A stretch of 64,000 bases of DNA from Acinetobacter piscicola (GTDB taxonomy: Bacteria > Pseudomonadota > Gammaproteobacteria > Pseudomonadales > Moraxellaceae): contig NZ_NIFO01000006.1 of the NCBI RefSeq assembly GCF_002233755.1, positions 62,001-126,000 of the forward strand, given 5' to 3'. Under the pieces are notes generated by a model. It made no database searches, had not been told where the DNA came from, and saw only the letters and a list, made by a program, of their open reading frames with translations. Positions 47,764-57,486 of this stretch are shown one piece after another. The translations under genes and the position numbers were made by a program. The stretch's first letter is position 1. Every line of letters starts with the position of its first letter.

Positions 47764-48687
47764 ATGAAGTTCTTTAAAAAAGTATTTTATCGATGCCTTT
47801 TTTCTTTTAAATTTTGGCAAGAAAAACGAGAAAAAAATCAAAATATTGATAATTTTGCCAACCTTGTTGTTTTGAATCCTGTAAAAGAAGATTCTGAGCT
47901 TAAAACTATCCCAAAAATTATTTGGTTATATTGGGAAGGAAATTTGCCAAATCTGGTAAAACGTTGTATGGAGCGTATTCAGAATATGCATCCAGATTAC
48001 CAAGTCCATATTCTTGGTGTAGATAATGTGCAGGTCTACTGTTCATTTGATCTTCAACAACCTGTTGTCCAAAAGGCTACACCGCAGCAACGGGCAGATC
48101 TAATTCGATTTAATTTAATATATCAATATGGTGGTATTTGGCTTGATGCGAGTATTATCATCTACGAGAAGTTAGATTGGATCAATACATTAGTTCAACA
48201 AAGTAAAACTCAAAGTTTTTCATATTTCCGTGCAAAAAATACAACTTTACTTGAATATCCTGTGTTGGAAAATTGGTTACTTGCTAGTGTTGCTGAAAAC
48301 CATTTCTATCAGTATTGGTTTGATGAACTATATAGAGCAATAGAACAAGGACCAGCAGAATATATCGAAGAAATTAAGAAACAGGCGAATAGTCTAGATA
48401 TTTTTCAAAGAATTGGGCGTTTAGAATATTTAGTTGCATATGTTGCTTGTCAGAAAGTCATGCGCGAACATCCAGTGAGTATGGTTTTAATCAATTGTGA
48501 TAAAAATGCATTTTTCTATCAAGTCTCTCATCAATGGGTGAAAGAGAAAGTACTTATCGATATGGCAATTAATTTTATACCAGATGAAGCTCCGAAATTA
48601 ATTAAATTGGTTGGCAAAGAAAGGAAAATCTTAAACAAGTATTATGAAAAATCAAAGTATTTCCCAAACTCTTTGTTAGATATTTAA
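47764..48687 (+). CDS. GT32/capsular-polysaccharide-type glycosyltransferase
   Basis: A 307-residue protein. IPKIIWLYWEGNLPNLVKRCM starts the OCH1/GT32-like fold; QQRADLIRFNLIYQYGGIWLDASIII carries the GG-x-x-x-D-x-S donor-binding block. No signal or anchor apart from a basic aromatic N-terminus. Relatives act as mannosyl- or other hexosyltransferases in capsule and LPS loci. It lies 40 bp after the GT25 gene. Confidence 0.87.
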   Translation: MKFFKKVFYRCLFSFKFWQEKREKNQNIDNFANLVVLNPVKEDSELKTIPKIIWLYWEGNLPNLVKRCMERIQNMHPDYQVHILGVDNVQVYCSFDLQQPVVQKATPQQRADLIRFNLIYQYGGIWLDASIIIYEKLDWINTLVQQSKTQSFSYFRAKNTTLLEYPVLENWLLASVAENHFYQYWFDELYRAIEQGPAEYIEEIKKQANSLDIFQRIGRLEYLVAYVACQKVMREHPVSMVLINCDKNAFFYQVSHQWVKEKVLIDMAINFIPDEAPKLIKLVGKERKILNKYYEKSKYFPNSLLDI

Positions 48688-48776
48688 TCAGCTTGTAGAT
48701 TGTAAAAATTGATTAGAATTTCTTATTTAGATTTATATAAGAAATGTAGTGATTTTAAATTTTTATAGGATTATCC

Positions 48777-49052
48777 ATGCTTAATATACAACAAGAGTCT
48801 CTTTATTTGGTTACTTTACAGTAAAATTAAAACACTCAAAATATACTTGAATGCTGATGATTTCAGGGGTGGACAGTGATTTTATATGGGTGATGCTACC
48901 TTGGTCCTGTAGAGTATTTTTATAATACAACTTGTTTGTTTCAATGATTAGTATAAAATAAATCAATAAAATATCTTCGTACTCTTTTTCTTGAACAAGA
49001 ATGGCGAGAGAAAATTTTTAATCCACTAGAATTAGCTATAACATTTTATTTT
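48777..49052 (+). pseudogene. Decayed gene in the core locus
   Basis: An ATG at 48777 has AGGA 6 bp upstream, and one + frame can be followed for 92 codons to the next gene, broken by eight stops. Between stops it is protein-like: MLNIQQESLYLVTLQ, FQGWTVILYG, YLGPVEYFYNTTCLF and YLRTLFLEQEWREKIFNPLEL. The last piece runs without a stop into the gene at 49053, in the same frame. A gene ruined by point mutations fits this better than chance. The family could not be named. Confidence 0.45.
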
Positions 49053-50000
49053 ATGACTATATACATATACCAAATTCAATATGATGATAAAACTTCAGCA
49101 AATCCAAATAATAAGACAAAAAACTTTGACTGTAGAGAAAATCCTGAATTCTTAAAAAGAGAAATGGCTCATTTAGTTCGATTTTATGATGAGGTTATTT
49201 GCTCTAATGAATATAAAGAAACTGACTATTTCGCATTATTATCCCCTAAATTTTTTGATAAGACAGGTCTTACGGGGCAAGATATAGAAAATTGTCTTAT
49301 TCAAGACCACTACCAGCATGATGTTTATATATTTAATCCTAGGCCACTTTATCCGTATAAATTTTTAAATGTATGGTTACAAGGTGAAGTAAATCATTCA
49401 GGTTTAATGGTATTAGCTGATAAACTCTTCGCTAAAGCAAAATATACGTTTACTCCTAGTTCCCTTCATCGTAACCCTCATCATAAAGTAAGTTATTGTA
49501 ATTACTGGATTGCAAAAAAAAGTTTTTATAGACAATTTATCTCTTTCATTAAACATTTAGATCAATGTATTGAAAATATGTCTAGCGATGAAAAGGTACA
49601 ATATTTTTCAAAAACACAATATAGTACGGAAGCATGCTTCTATCCTTTTATTTTTGAAAGATTACTGACAACATATCTATATATGTATCCTGAGTATCAG
49701 TCTCAATCATATTCATTTAAAAAAGATAACGCTAATGCATTTAAACGATGTAATCATCTTGAGATAGACTTTTATTTAAATGGTAATAAAGAAATTTTTG
49801 ATCATTGGGAAAAAACATTATGTCCGGAATCAAAAATAATTAGTCAAGAAATTGAACGGTTAAATTATTATTTTTATCCTAAATTTCCATTAAAGTTTTT
49901 AGTATCTATAATTAAAAAAATAAGTAAAATCCAGATTAATAATATAATGAATAAAAAAGTAAAAGAAATAAATTTGTTAAAAGAAAATATTAAAGAGTAA
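49053..50000 (+). CDS. Hypothetical protein of the core locus (glycosyltransferase-like position)
   Basis: A 315-residue, Lys/Asn/Tyr-rich protein in unusually AT-rich DNA. The N-terminus TIYIYQIQYDDKTSANPN looks like a natural start, and the middle (YPYKFLNVWLQGEVNHSGLM) is reminiscent of proteins that accompany glycosyltransferases in LOS loci, but no catalytic motif was recognised. No ribosome site is evident before the ATG. The low GC content suggests recent acquisition. Confidence 0.6.
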   Translation: MTIYIYQIQYDDKTSANPNNKTKNFDCRENPEFLKREMAHLVRFYDEVICSNEYKETDYFALLSPKFFDKTGLTGQDIENCLIQDHYQHDVYIFNPRPLYPYKFLNVWLQGEVNHSGLMVLADKLFAKAKYTFTPSSLHRNPHHKVSYCNYWIAKKSFYRQFISFIKHLDQCIENMSSDEKVQYFSKTQYSTEACFYPFIFERLLTTYLYMYPEYQSQSYSFKKDNANAFKRCNHLEIDFYLNGNKEIFDHWEKTLCPESKIISQEIERLNYYFYPKFPLKFLVSIIKKISKIQINNIMNKKVKEINLLKENIKE

Positions 50001-50093
50001 TGTGGGAGATTTTACGAAATTTTTTTAACAATTTTTCATTAGAAAAAATATTAAAATCAATTTTTTTGATTATAATAACAGATCTATTAAATA

Positions 50094-50993
50094 TTAAACA
50101 AAATTCTGAGCATCCAATTTTTTGAAGGCTTGGATAGCACTTTGTGTAGAAAGATTAACAACCTGAACTTGCTGTTTCTCTAAGAAATGGGCAGCAGTTT
50201 CAAATGCACTTGAAATTGCAGTAAAATCTTGTTCTAACCGAGTAGGTTGTTTATTGTCATCTGATTCATAAAATCGCGGCTGATTGAAATTACTCATATC
50301 AAGCCCTGCAATTAAAATGTTTTTGTAATTTAATGCATAAGCAATTTGTAAGGCGACATATGCAACTGTGTAATAGTCATATATAGCATCAAAAATGTTT
50401 GTTGAGAAACCAATATTATTTTCCATATAAGCATCAGGTAGAGGGGAGGCTAATGTTGCTTTAGCCCCCATAAAACGTTCAATCTTAGTTTCAGTAATGA
50501 TTTCTATAATCTTGAATGTGCATTGAACTTTATCAATATCGTAGGTTCTTAAAATAACTTCCAAACAACGTGCAGTTGTAAAAAGTGTACATTCAGCATT
50601 ATTCAAAACCTTTGATACAAGATCCGATTTATTTTTCGCAAAATTATGGTCAATAATCACATAATATTTAAAATGAGCGTTTTTTAAACTGATAGCTCCA
50701 TTTATACCAATATGGTCAAATTCATCTTTCATAAATAAGGCTGGATCTGTTGTATTAATAGATGGTCCAGTTGCGATGATTATACAAGTATCATTTTTTG
50801 AGACGGGGTGTATCGTGTTATCTGCAATCAAATTATTTTTATAAAATACTTGGTTTAAAAGACCTTCTTTATTTCGTATAACTTTAAAATATGGCCAATA
50901 TCTACGATTGTGGTTAAATGATTTTGGATGGGAAATTTTGTATAAATATTTGAATATGTTTCTTAAAAAAACAGCTGTAAAGAAATTGCTCAT
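50094..50993 (-). CDS. Core-locus protein with a DUF115/WaaZ-like GPS motif
   Basis: A 299-residue protein. ATGPSINTTDP followed by HIGINGAISL and FKYYVIIDHNFAKN matches the nucleotide-sugar pattern seen in WaaZ (Kdo transferase III) and DUF115 proteins. KNILIAGLDMSNF resembles the C-terminal conserved Asp region of that group. It probably adds a sugar to the LOS core; the donor is unknown. The gene is convergent with the 49053 gene across 93 bp. Confidence 0.65.
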   Translation of the reverse strand: MSNFFTAVFLRNIFKYLYKISHPKSFNHNRRYWPYFKVIRNKEGLLNQVFYKNNLIADNTIHPVSKNDTCIIIATGPSINTTDPALFMKDEFDHIGINGAISLKNAHFKYYVIIDHNFAKNKSDLVSKVLNNAECTLFTTARCLEVILRTYDIDKVQCTFKIIEIITETKIERFMGAKATLASPLPDAYMENNIGFSTNIFDAIYDYYTVAYVALQIAYALNYKNILIAGLDMSNFNQPRFYESDDNKQPTRLEQDFTAISSAFETAAHFLEKQQVQVVNLSTQSAIQAFKKLDAQNFV

Positions 50994-51108
50994 GAAACAA
51001 ACTCATTATAATTAAACAAGGATTATTATTAAGCAGAGTTGGTTTACTAACCAGATTTATTTCACCAACTCAAGCTTAATTAATTACTTATGATGTTCAA
51101 TAAAATCA

Positions 51109-52014
51109 TTAATCATCTAGAGTAAATTTGTTACTTTTAAATTTTGATTTGATTTTACCCAAGGTACGGTTAAACCAATTATTATCATTATTTGGACGAG
51201 TGATTTTATTTCCATGATAATTAATTTGTGTTGCTTTTAAAAAATCGCCATAGGCAGAAATTCTATAGTCTTCAAGCTTATACCCAGCAGTGATAGCTTC
51301 TTGATAATATTGGTCAAAAAGTTCAGTTAAATCTGATCGAGGGTGTGTCATGATTTCGCCATCAAACCAGTGCTTTAATCCTTCTGATTCGAGTCTAGGA
51401 ATAGAGTATTTATGGCTAAATTGGGTTCCCATGTCTGAGTAATGAAGTATTTTAATATCATTAATAGGAAGTTCTTCTCCATCAATACAATTATAGCTAT
51501 CTGTATAATTTTGAACTAAATTAGGTTGCTCTTTAATCAGTTTCATTAATTTTTTATGACCATCAGGGTCTTGTTTTAGTTGTTGTAGTTTTGGCAAATA
51601 ATTTTCAGCTACAGCGCAATTCCATACGCAAGTACATAAGCGTGCGGTGCTTTTCCCGCCTTTTGCGATGACCATAGCATTTTGATTAAAAGGCGTATTC
51701 CATAGTTGCGCAATATCAGTTAAAACAATCACATCAGCATCCATATAAATGGCACGACCTTGAAAGTTGCATAATTCAGGAATAGCCCAACGAAAACCCG
51801 AAAAAGGTGTTGCCCATTTTTCGGTGCGCCACCCTGAAAGCTGAGTTTGGTCTGAGAACCAAGGACTATTTTGATCATGACTTAACTGCATCCAAGTAAT
51901 TTCTACAGGATGTTGAGTGTTTTTTCGGATGCTATAGTCAAGAACCATCATCTGTTCAAGGTCGCAGTTGTTTGGATCGCAACCTACAAAAATTTTAATG
52001 GTATCATTTGTCAT
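51109..52014 (-). CDS. GT8-like glycosyltransferase of the core locus
   Basis: A 301-residue protein. IKIFVGCDPNNCDLEQMMVLDYSI starts like GT8-type transferases; FQGRAIYMDADVIVLTDIAQLW contains the D-A-D metal motif, and HYSDMGTQF the C-terminal His region. GT8 members use UDP-Glc or UDP-Gal in LPS core synthesis. It lies 115 bp upstream of the GPS-motif gene on the same strand. Confidence 0.85.
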   Translation of the reverse strand: MTNDTIKIFVGCDPNNCDLEQMMVLDYSIRKNTQHPVEITWMQLSHDQNSPWFSDQTQLSGWRTEKWATPFSGFRWAIPELCNFQGRAIYMDADVIVLTDIAQLWNTPFNQNAMVIAKGGKSTARLCTCVWNCAVAENYLPKLQQLKQDPDGHKKLMKLIKEQPNLVQNYTDSYNCIDGEELPINDIKILHYSDMGTQFSHKYSIPRLESEGLKHWFDGEIMTHPRSDLTELFDQYYQEAITAGYKLEDYRISAYGDFLKATQINYHGNKITRPNNDNNWFNRTLGKIKSKFKSNKFTLDD

Positions 52015-52181
52015 ATAGATGCACTGCCAACGATGTTTAGTATTTATATCTTAACAACTCTTATCCGCAATAAGAATCATTTTAAAAAAAATTGTCATGG
52101 AACTGCTTTTTGAGCTCTTATTGAATTTTCCCTGCACATTTCTATTCCATCAATGATTTGATAGCTGTAGTGTCAAGACTA

Positions 52182-53246
52182 TTAAACATTAGTCTTTGGT
52201 AATTCAATCTTTTGGTATGGGGGGAGATCCAATATATTTTTGATCCAATTCTCAAAACTATATTTTTCTACAATATTTTTATCTATCTGAACATATGGAC
52301 GAGCTAAAAAGCTCGTAATATTTGAAAGGTCTTGACCATCCCATATTAGAATATTATCTGGATGATAAAAGTCATAATGTTGGATTACAGCGTTGTTCGT
52401 AATTAGTTTTTTTCCATAGTATAAAGCTTCGAAGGTACGAAATGATAAGCCATGATGTACTGGATTAACAACGTCGACTAATATATCCGCTTGATTAATA
52501 CGAGCTAGATTTTCATCAAACTCAATATTTTTTTTGATAAATTTAATCTCTGCATTTTTATATTGTGCATATGCATTTTTAACATCTTTAAGCGCTCGAA
52601 CGTTGAAGTCTAATTTGATTCCATGCTCGCTTAATACTTTTGCACAATAATCCAAGGACTGTGATCGTTCATCAAAATGTAAACCTACAAAGTAGGCAAC
52701 AGTTCCCTGATGTGCGACAGGTTGAGGATGATACATATCGAAATAAAAATTTGTCGTACCTATAAGGTTGTACTTTTTATATTCAGGATTAGATAAATCC
52801 ATATTATCAAATATAAAAAAACGATTAAATGTATTGATGGATAAAAAAGTATCAGGAAAACGGCTTAATCCGTTCCATTGATAACCAATAAAGTTTTGAT
52901 TACTTTTTATTTTCAGAGTATTCAAATGTTCTAAAGAAAATAAATCAGGGCGAATGACTACAGTATAGTCTGATTGAGTGTTAAGAATATCTCTTTGAAT
53001 TTTTTGACTTATAATTTGGTGCTTTAAATTCTTTTTTATTTTAGCTTTATATGTGGAGTCGGATAAAAAAAATTGACGGAAATAATGATAAATAGAATGT
53101 AGTAAGGGAAGCTTTATTCGTTTTAAATGCTCAGGAGAACTGTCAATAAATTTAATATCGAAATTATGATGTTTAAGATTCTGTTGGATGGGGGCTGCGA
53201 AGTTACTATGGCTTGGCATAGCTAACACAATTTTGATTTTATCCAA
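52182..53246 (-). CDS. GT4/CgeB-like glycosyltransferase of the core locus
   Basis: A protein of about 354 residues. The N-terminal part is Rossmann-like (IKIVLAMPSHSNFAAPIQQNLKHH) and the C-terminal part has the donor-side pattern HHGLSFRTFEALYYGKKLITNN, with an E-A-L-Y-G-K-x-L element as in CgeB/GT4 enzymes. The reading frame extends to 53321, but TTG 53246 has AGGAG 7 bp upstream and starts the protein just before the first strand, so it is used. The donor sugar is unknown. Confidence 0.8.
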   Translation of the reverse strand: MDKIKIVLAMPSHSNFAAPIQQNLKHHNFDIKFIDSSPEHLKRIKLPLLHSIYHYFRQFFLSDSTYKAKIKKNLKHQIISQKIQRDILNTQSDYTVVIRPDLFSLEHLNTLKIKSNQNFIGYQWNGLSRFPDTFLSINTFNRFFIFDNMDLSNPEYKKYNLIGTTNFYFDMYHPQPVAHQGTVAYFVGLHFDERSQSLDYCAKVLSEHGIKLDFNVRALKDVKNAYAQYKNAEIKFIKKNIEFDENLARINQADILVDVVNPVHHGLSFRTFEALYYGKKLITNNAVIQHYDFYHPDNILIWDGQDLSNITSFLARPYVQIDKNIVEKYSFENWIKNILDLPPYQKIELPKTNV

Positions 53247-53382
53247 ACTTGAACTCCTGAATTTATATAAAAATATGAGTTTAAAATGTATTACAAAGGC
53301 TACTGATTTAGTGAATATCAAAAAAATTATAGAAATGTATATAAATGTGAAGAGAAGGCAATTAAGTTTACATACCGTTGTG

Positions 53383-54246
53383 TCATTTATACAAATTCTT
53401 GCCGCCTTCTAATTTGCGAAAGCGTTTATAAGCCCATAAATATTGTTCAGGTGCGACATCAATCATACGCTCAATTTCTTTATTCAAAGTATCGACAGAA
53501 AGTTGTAAATTTTTGGAATTAATATCTGGAGATAGCTGTGTGACATATAAATCAAAGCCTGATAAATCTTGGCGACGAATACAACTGAGCCCAACAACAG
53601 AACATTGTGTTTTGGCTGCAAGTTTAGATAGCAGTGTAGATGAAAATACATTCAGCCCAAAAAAAGGAGAATAAATTCCTCCAGGTGCTTTAGGAATATG
53701 ATCGGGCAGAATTGCAGAAAACCCCCCTTGTTTTAAATGCTTAAACACAGCTCGGACACCTGAATCATCTGTAGGTACGAGTGTTGCATTTAATCGTTGT
53801 CGAGATTCCAACATAAAGCGATCTAAATCTTTATTTTTACTCGGTTTATACATAATGATAGGGCTAGTATGTTGATTAAGCCATGCATTTATCAGCTCCC
53901 AAGTACCAAAATGTGGCACTACTGCTAAAGTACCGTTCGGATTCTTTAATGCATCTAGGAAAATTTCCGCATGATGTACATCTTTGATTTGCGCTAATGC
54001 AAATTCAGGTGATGAGCCCCAAATTTTGATCGACTCTGCATAAGTCATACTTTGACTTTTTAAACTGGACTTAACCAACCGCTGTTGTTGTTGATTATCT
54101 AGTTTTGGGTAAACTGCTTTTATGTTCAGTTCAGTAGTCTGTTTTGCAGAGGAGTTAGTGATAAATAGTAATGTGCCGATAGCACTTGCAAGGGATTGAA
54201 TAAACCTTAAAGGCAAGCGCGAAAAATTTTTAAGTAAGCTGTACAT
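53383..54246 (-). CDS. Late lipid A acyltransferase (LpxL/LpxM family)
   Basis: A 287-residue inner-membrane acyltransferase. The catalytic H-x4-E is HFGTWE (His112, Glu117), followed by SRQRLNATLVPTDDSG and the DHIPKAPGGIYSPFFG block that positions acyl-ACP. One N-terminal membrane helix. It adds a secondary acyl chain to lipid A. Whether it is the LpxL- or LpxM-type enzyme of Acinetobacter cannot be told from motifs alone. Its place between the core locus and aspS is consistent with Acinetobacter order. Confidence 0.88.
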   Translation of the reverse strand: MYSLLKNFSRLPLRFIQSLASAIGTLLFITNSSAKQTTELNIKAVYPKLDNQQQQRLVKSSLKSQSMTYAESIKIWGSSPEFALAQIKDVHHAEIFLDALKNPNGTLAVVPHFGTWELINAWLNQHTSPIIMYKPSKNKDLDRFMLESRQRLNATLVPTDDSGVRAVFKHLKQGGFSAILPDHIPKAPGGIYSPFFGLNVFSSTLLSKLAAKTQCSVVGLSCIRRQDLSGFDLYVTQLSPDINSKNLQLSVDTLNKEIERMIDVAPEQYLWAYKRFRKLEGGKNLYK

Positions 54247-54260
54247 AGTTTTATTTAGAA

Positions 54261-54479
54261 TTACTCTCGATCAGCATTGCCTTTTAAAACCAAATAAATC
54301 AGTGCTGAAATGATAAAAAAACCAGCAATAAAACTACTCATACTGAAATAAAGAATACGCTGATAAGTGTCTAAATTGAAGAGTTGATTGCTTAAGATAT
54401 AGCGCATAAATCCCCATTGAACCACTGAAAATACAATGATAATAATTGTATGACGAAGAACAGCAGGACGCATAGCCAT
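54261..54479 (-). CDS. Small two-helix membrane protein upstream of the lpxL-like gene
   Basis: A 72-residue protein with two hydrophobic segments (HTIIIIVFSVVQWGFMRYI and ILYFSMSSFIAGFFIISALIYLVL) separated by a polar loop. It is 14 bp upstream of the acyltransferase gene on the same strand, so probably co-transcribed. No family was recognised. Confidence 0.65.
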   Translation of the reverse strand: MAMRPAVLRHTIIIIVFSVVQWGFMRYILSNQLFNLDTYQRILYFSMSSFIAGFFIISALIYLVLKGNADRE

Positions 54480-54566
54480 CGGTTTTCACCTCATAAGTTA
54501 ACATGAATATTATGCCATTAATGAGAGCTTATCTCAATTCGTGAATGGCATGTATATAAAAAGAAA

Positions 54567-54591
54567 AACCCTGCATGGAGCAGGGTTTTTT
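54567..54591 (-). terminator. Terminator after aspS
   Basis: AACCCTGC / GCAGGGTT around a 5-base loop, with a T-run on the + side and an A-rich flank, 18 bp past the aspS stop. It can terminate in either direction. Confidence 0.8.
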
Positions 54592-54608
54592 ACCTAAATA
54601 ATGACGAA

Positions 54609-56393
54609 TTATTTAGATTCTTCAGCTTTTGCTTTTTCACGTAGACGAATGCCTAAATCACGCAATTGATTTGGTTCAACTGGTGCAGGTGCTTGCGTCA
54701 ATGGGCATTCAGCAGTTTTGGTTTTCGGGAATGCAATCACATCACGAATAGAAGATGAACCTGTCATCAACATCACCAAACGGTCAAGACCAAATGCTAA
54801 ACCACCATGCGGAGGTGCACCGAATTTCAAAGCATTTAACAAGAAGCTGAATTTTTCTTCTGCTTCTTCTTCGTTAATGCCTAACGCTTCAAAGATCGCT
54901 TTTTGCATTTCTAAGTTAAAGATACGTAAAGAACCGCCACCAATTTCAGTACCGTTCAATACCATATCGTAAGCAACTGAAAGCGCAGCACCAGGGTTGT
55001 TCTTCACTTCTTCAACAGTTGATTTTGGTAATGTGAATGGGTGGTGAACAGATGTCCATTTACCGTCATCAGTTTCTTCAAACATTGGGAAGTCAACAAC
55101 CCAAAGCGGCGCCCACTCACAAGTTGACATTTTCATGTCATGACCGATTTTGATACGTAAGGCACCCATTGCGTCGTTCACAATTTTCGCTTTATCGGCA
55201 CCGAAGAATACGATGTCGCCATTTTCAGCGCCAACACGTTTTAATAAATCAAGTACGATTGGTTCGATGAATTTAACGATTGGAGATTGAAGACCTTCAA
55301 TGCCTTTTTCAAGTTCGTTGACTTTGATGTAAGCCAAGCCTTTCGCACCGTAGATTCCCACGAATTTTGTATATTCGTCAATTTGGCTACGTGGAAGTGA
55401 ACCAGCGCCTGGTACACGAAGTGCAACAATACGACCTTTAGGATCTTTTGCAGGACCAGCGAACACTTTGAATTCAACGTCTTGCATCATGTCTGCAACG
55501 TCAACCAATTTCAAAGGAATACGTAAGTCTGGTTTATCCGATGCATAATCACGCATTGCATCTGCATATGTCATACGTGGGAATTTATCGAAGTTTACGT
55601 TAAGAAGTTCTTTGAACATTTTAACTGTCAAAGTTTCCATCAAGTCCATAATGTCATCGTCACTCATGAACGATGTTTCAACGTCGATTTGGGTAAATTC
55701 AGGTTGACGATCCGCACGTAAATCTTCATCACGGAAGCATTTAGCAATTTGGTAATAACGATCAATACCACCCACCATTAACAATTGTTTGAACAATTGT
55801 GGTGATTGTGGAAGCGCATAGAAGCTACCATTTGAAACACGGCTTGGAACTAAATAGTCACGTGCACCTTCTGGTGTTGCACGTGTCAAAATTGGTGTTT
55901 CAACGTCCAAGAAACCATTTTCTTCAAAATAGTTACGGATCAAGTTCGTCAGTTTAGAGCGGAAACGTAAACGATCTAACATTTCTGGACGACGAATATC
56001 AAGGAAGCGATATTTCAAACGAATTTCTTCAGAGATATTCGAATTTTCATCATTCAATGGGAATGGAGGAGTTTCAGACGCAGCAAGAACTTCAATTTCT
56101 TTACCTAAAACTTCGATTTGACCGCTCACCATATTGGCATTTTCAGTACCTTCATAGCGACGACGTACACGACCAACGATTTTTAATACAAATTCTGAAC
56201 GTGCTTTATCGGCAGTCGCAAATGCTTCTGGGGTGTCTGGATCGATGACCACTTGAACGAGACCATCACGGTCACGCATATCAAGGAAAATCACACCACC
56301 GTGGTCACGACGACGGTGTACCCAACCACACAGGGTTACGGTTTGGTCAATTTGAGCTTCGGTTAAAGAACCGCAATAATGAGTTCGCATCAT
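54609..56393 (-). CDS. aspS: Aspartyl-tRNA synthetase
   Basis: A class II synthetase of about 594 residues. The N-terminal OB-fold domain recognises the anticodon ([30 protein letters not shown]). [42 protein letters not shown] and [15 protein letters not shown] are motifs 2 and 3. The frame extends to 56447, but the family begins at (M)MRT-x-YC, so ATG 56393 is used. It marks the right-hand edge of the OC locus in Acinetobacter. Confidence 0.96.
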   Translation of the reverse strand: MMRTHYCGSLTEAQIDQTVTLCGWVHRRRDHGGVIFLDMRDRDGLVQVVIDPDTPEAFATADKARSEFVLKIVGRVRRRYEGTENANMVSGQIEVLGKEIEVLAASETPPFPLNDENSNISEEIRLKYRFLDIRRPEMLDRLRFRSKLTNLIRNYFEENGFLDVETPILTRATPEGARDYLVPSRVSNGSFYALPQSPQLFKQLLMVGGIDRYYQIAKCFRDEDLRADRQPEFTQIDVETSFMSDDDIMDLMETLTVKMFKELLNVNFDKFPRMTYADAMRDYASDKPDLRIPLKLVDVADMMQDVEFKVFAGPAKDPKGRIVALRVPGAGSLPRSQIDEYTKFVGIYGAKGLAYIKVNELEKGIEGLQSPIVKFIEPIVLDLLKRVGAENGDIVFFGADKAKIVNDAMGALRIKIGHDMKMSTCEWAPLWVVDFPMFEETDDGKWTSVHHPFTLPKSTVEEVKNNPGAALSVAYDMVLNGTEIGGGSLRIFNLEMQKAIFEALGINEEEAEEKFSFLLNALKFGAPPHGGLAFGLDRLVMLMTGSSSIRDVIAFPKTKTAECPLTQAPAPVEPNQLRDLGIRLREKAKAEESK

Positions 56394-56583
56394 AGCGTTA
56401 AAAATCCAACTATATGGGTTAAGGAAGCGAATACGTAAACAGCGCATCGCCTAAAAATGTAATGTGAGATTATGCCTCTTTGAGCGATGAGTCACAAGGA
56501 CTTGAGTTCAAAAGCAGCATATTCTGAAATAAATTTAAGCTGAATTTAATCAAAAATGAGTGATCAAATCGGCAACTTCACGA

Positions 56584-57348
56584 TTAATCAAAGTATTTTC
56601 GATAATTTAAAATGGAGAAGATCATGCATCCTACTGAGAAACAAACAATTGCGCCTCGAGTAAATGCTTTTATAAAAAAGCCAATCAAATGATATAAATC
56701 GATATTTTGAGTGGTGAAACCCGTTTTTTGAGCGAAATAAATATAATAAATACAACCACTAAAAAACGAGCAGATGAATAAAAGGTAGCCAAATAGTTGT
56801 GCTTTATGATTTAAACTTTCTTTGACATGGTATTTAAAAAAATAGTGAATAGCCATCCACATCAAAAAAGGCAAAGCAATAGCGGAGCAACCGATTTGTA
56901 AAACCTTATGCATTGGATATTCATGACTCAAAATCAAGACAGGCTGTGCCAAAAACTCATGAAATGCAAAGGTTCTAAAATCCAAATGGGTTAGACCATC
57001 CCAAATGATGTGTGTTGCTGTTCCGACAATAATGGCAATCATCATTGAAAGTAAAAACTTACAAAATGTTGAAAACGAGTGAATATTTAAAGGCTTAGAA
57101 ACACCTAAAAATTTAAAAAGCATTGGACGGTAAAGTGCGTACCAAAAAAAGCAGAACAATAAACCAACCAACAGATCGGGATAAATGATGCCTTTCCATT
57201 GATGATTTAAATAAATTTCTGTTTCGACCAATAAGCGATAAAGGTCAGGTGTCATTGTGCCAATCGCCAATGCAGCTATAGGCAGGCGATTGCCAGTGAG
57301 CTTAGCGATAGGTGGTGCAAGTACTGCATGGGAGAGCGTAAAAGGCAT
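56584..57348 (-). CDS. DUF4184-like membrane protein (metal-dependent hydrolase-type)
   Basis: A 254-residue protein with about six membrane segments. The N-terminus PFTLSHAVLAPPI and GTATHIIWDGLTH resemble DUF4184/YdjM-type proteins, whose conserved His and Asp residues suggest metal binding. It is divergent from the ZnuD-like gene; the 138-bp gap between them holds the Zur box, so it might share zinc regulation, but that is untested. Confidence 0.7.
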   Translation of the reverse strand: MPFTLSHAVLAPPIAKLTGNRLPIAALAIGTMTPDLYRLLVETEIYLNHQWKGIIYPDLLVGLLFCFFWYALYRPMLFKFLGVSKPLNIHSFSTFCKFLLSMMIAIIVGTATHIIWDGLTHLDFRTFAFHEFLAQPVLILSHEYPMHKVLQIGCSAIALPFLMWMAIHYFFKYHVKESLNHKAQLFGYLLFICSFFSGCIYYIYFAQKTGFTTQNIDLYHLIGFFIKAFTRGAIVCFSVGCMIFSILNYRKYFD

Positions 57349-57437
57349 TTGAATTATAGGTATTTAAAACATAATTTAAATTTGATTCTAAATTAAAAAG
57401 GCGTGAGAACATGTTTTTTATTGCAAATTTAATGAAA

Positions 57438-57452
57438 TGTTATAATATAACA
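57438..57452 (+). promoter_or_regulatory. Zur box upstream of the ZnuD-like receptor gene
   Basis: TGTTATAATATAACA is a 15-bp palindrome (one central mismatch), framed as GAAATGTTATAATATAACAA; this is the known Zur operator core of gammaproteobacteria. It covers a TATAAT hexamer at 57441-57446, so zinc-bound Zur would block RNA polymerase. It lies 34 bp before the receptor start. Confidence 0.85.
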
Positions 57453-57486
57453 AGTATTCAAAATACCGAGCTTTGAGAGCCAGTCC

